The notes beneath the pieces were generated by a model. It had not been told where the DNA came from, did no database searches, and saw nothing but the letters and a program-made list of their open reading frames with translations. From assembly GCA_035308765.1 (NCBI GenBank), contig DATGGA010000026.1:33089-97088 (forward strand): DNA of 64,000 nt, written 5' to 3'. The DNA is from RBG-16-66-20 sp035308765. Its GTDB lineage: Bacteria > Pseudomonadota > Gammaproteobacteria > Burkholderiales > SG8-39. A program made the position numbers and the translations under genes. Of this stretch, positions 63,979-64,000 are shown piece by piece. Position 1 is the stretch's first letter. The number at the start of each line of letters is the position of its first letter.

Positions 63979-64000
63979 TTACTTGCGCAGCTGCACGAAG
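63979..64000 (-). CDS. 3' end of a minus-strand gene, cut by the window edge
   Basis: Only a TAA (tta at 63979-63981) and six preceding codons (FVQLRK) are in the window. Convergent with the amidohydrolase. Too short to assign a family. Confidence 0.35.

Overview
The window is 64 kb of GC-rich, gene-dense bacterial DNA with almost no intergenic space. No gap between genes exceeds 300 bases, and many genes share start/stop overlaps. The gene content points to a betaproteobacterium of Burkholderiales type: two orphan Bug/TctC-type receptors, CaiB/BaiF CoA-transferases, EmrAB-NodT efflux, a TAXI receptor, NnrU, DUF1134 and DUF4124 proteins. This is inference, because there is no rRNA or other taxonomic marker. 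I saw no tRNA, rRNA, insertion sequence, phage gene or CRISPR array. It reads as ordinary chromosome, not an island.

Layout. 1-3300 (minus): MarR regulator, outer-membrane factor, EmrA and EmrB drug-efflux operon with a strong promoter/operator. 3349-6431 (plus): NHL beta-propeller lipoprotein, SDR, isoprenylcysteine-methyltransferase-like protein and dienelactone hydrolase. 6428-9627 (minus): NnrU and PepN. 9649-11320 (plus): CoA-transferase and a small lipoprotein. 11380-17351 (minus): an MlaC-like protein behind a double-length UvrA holding two complete UvrA units. 17424-22352: M20 peptidase, QueD/QueE, EttA and a methyltransferase. 22362-32869: catabolic region with class II aldolase, FMN 2-hydroxyacid oxidase, Bug receptor and FAH hydrolase, then a minus-strand series azoR-pirin-pirin-CaiB-crotonase-Bug-SDR-LOG. 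32944-34811: LysR regulator and quinone-reductase-like protein divergent from azoR.

34919-42249: envelope and housekeeping genes (TAXI receptor, ArfB, DUF1134, two GSTs, epoxide hydrolase, cupin), including a small protein with an AT-hook-like GRPKK motif. 42293-44833: operon of metallophosphoesterase, cupredoxin, ECF sigma and anti-sigma, divergent from a GDT1-type cation transporter. 45506-48946: REC-PAS-GAF-GGDEF-EAL signalling protein. 49048-50503: CinA-like protein, MliC-like lipoprotein, the second AT-hook-like paralogue and a cold-shock protein with a long leader. 50749-63946: MBL hydrolase, ketopantoate-reductase family, TauD dioxygenase, FecR-domain protein, Spy-like protein, PIG-L deacetylase, methyltransferase, haloacid dehalogenase, CBS protein, alpha/beta hydrolase and an M20D amidohydrolase.

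Most interesting points: (1) the 1795-residue UvrA, effectively a covalent UvrA dimer, overlapping an MlaC-like gene; (2) the paralogous AT-hook-like proteins near terminators with the same stem; (3) the sigma/anti-sigma/cupredoxin/phosphoesterase operon with a palindromic divergent promoter; (4) a QueD homologue and a crotonase that lack expected catalytic residues; (5) small genes and remnants easily missed: a 32-residue membrane peptide, a cytochrome-c-like tail in front of arfB, and a frameshifted small gene at 60835-60989; (6) short AT-rich islands inside otherwise GC-rich conserved genes. I found no clearly new defence or mobile system.
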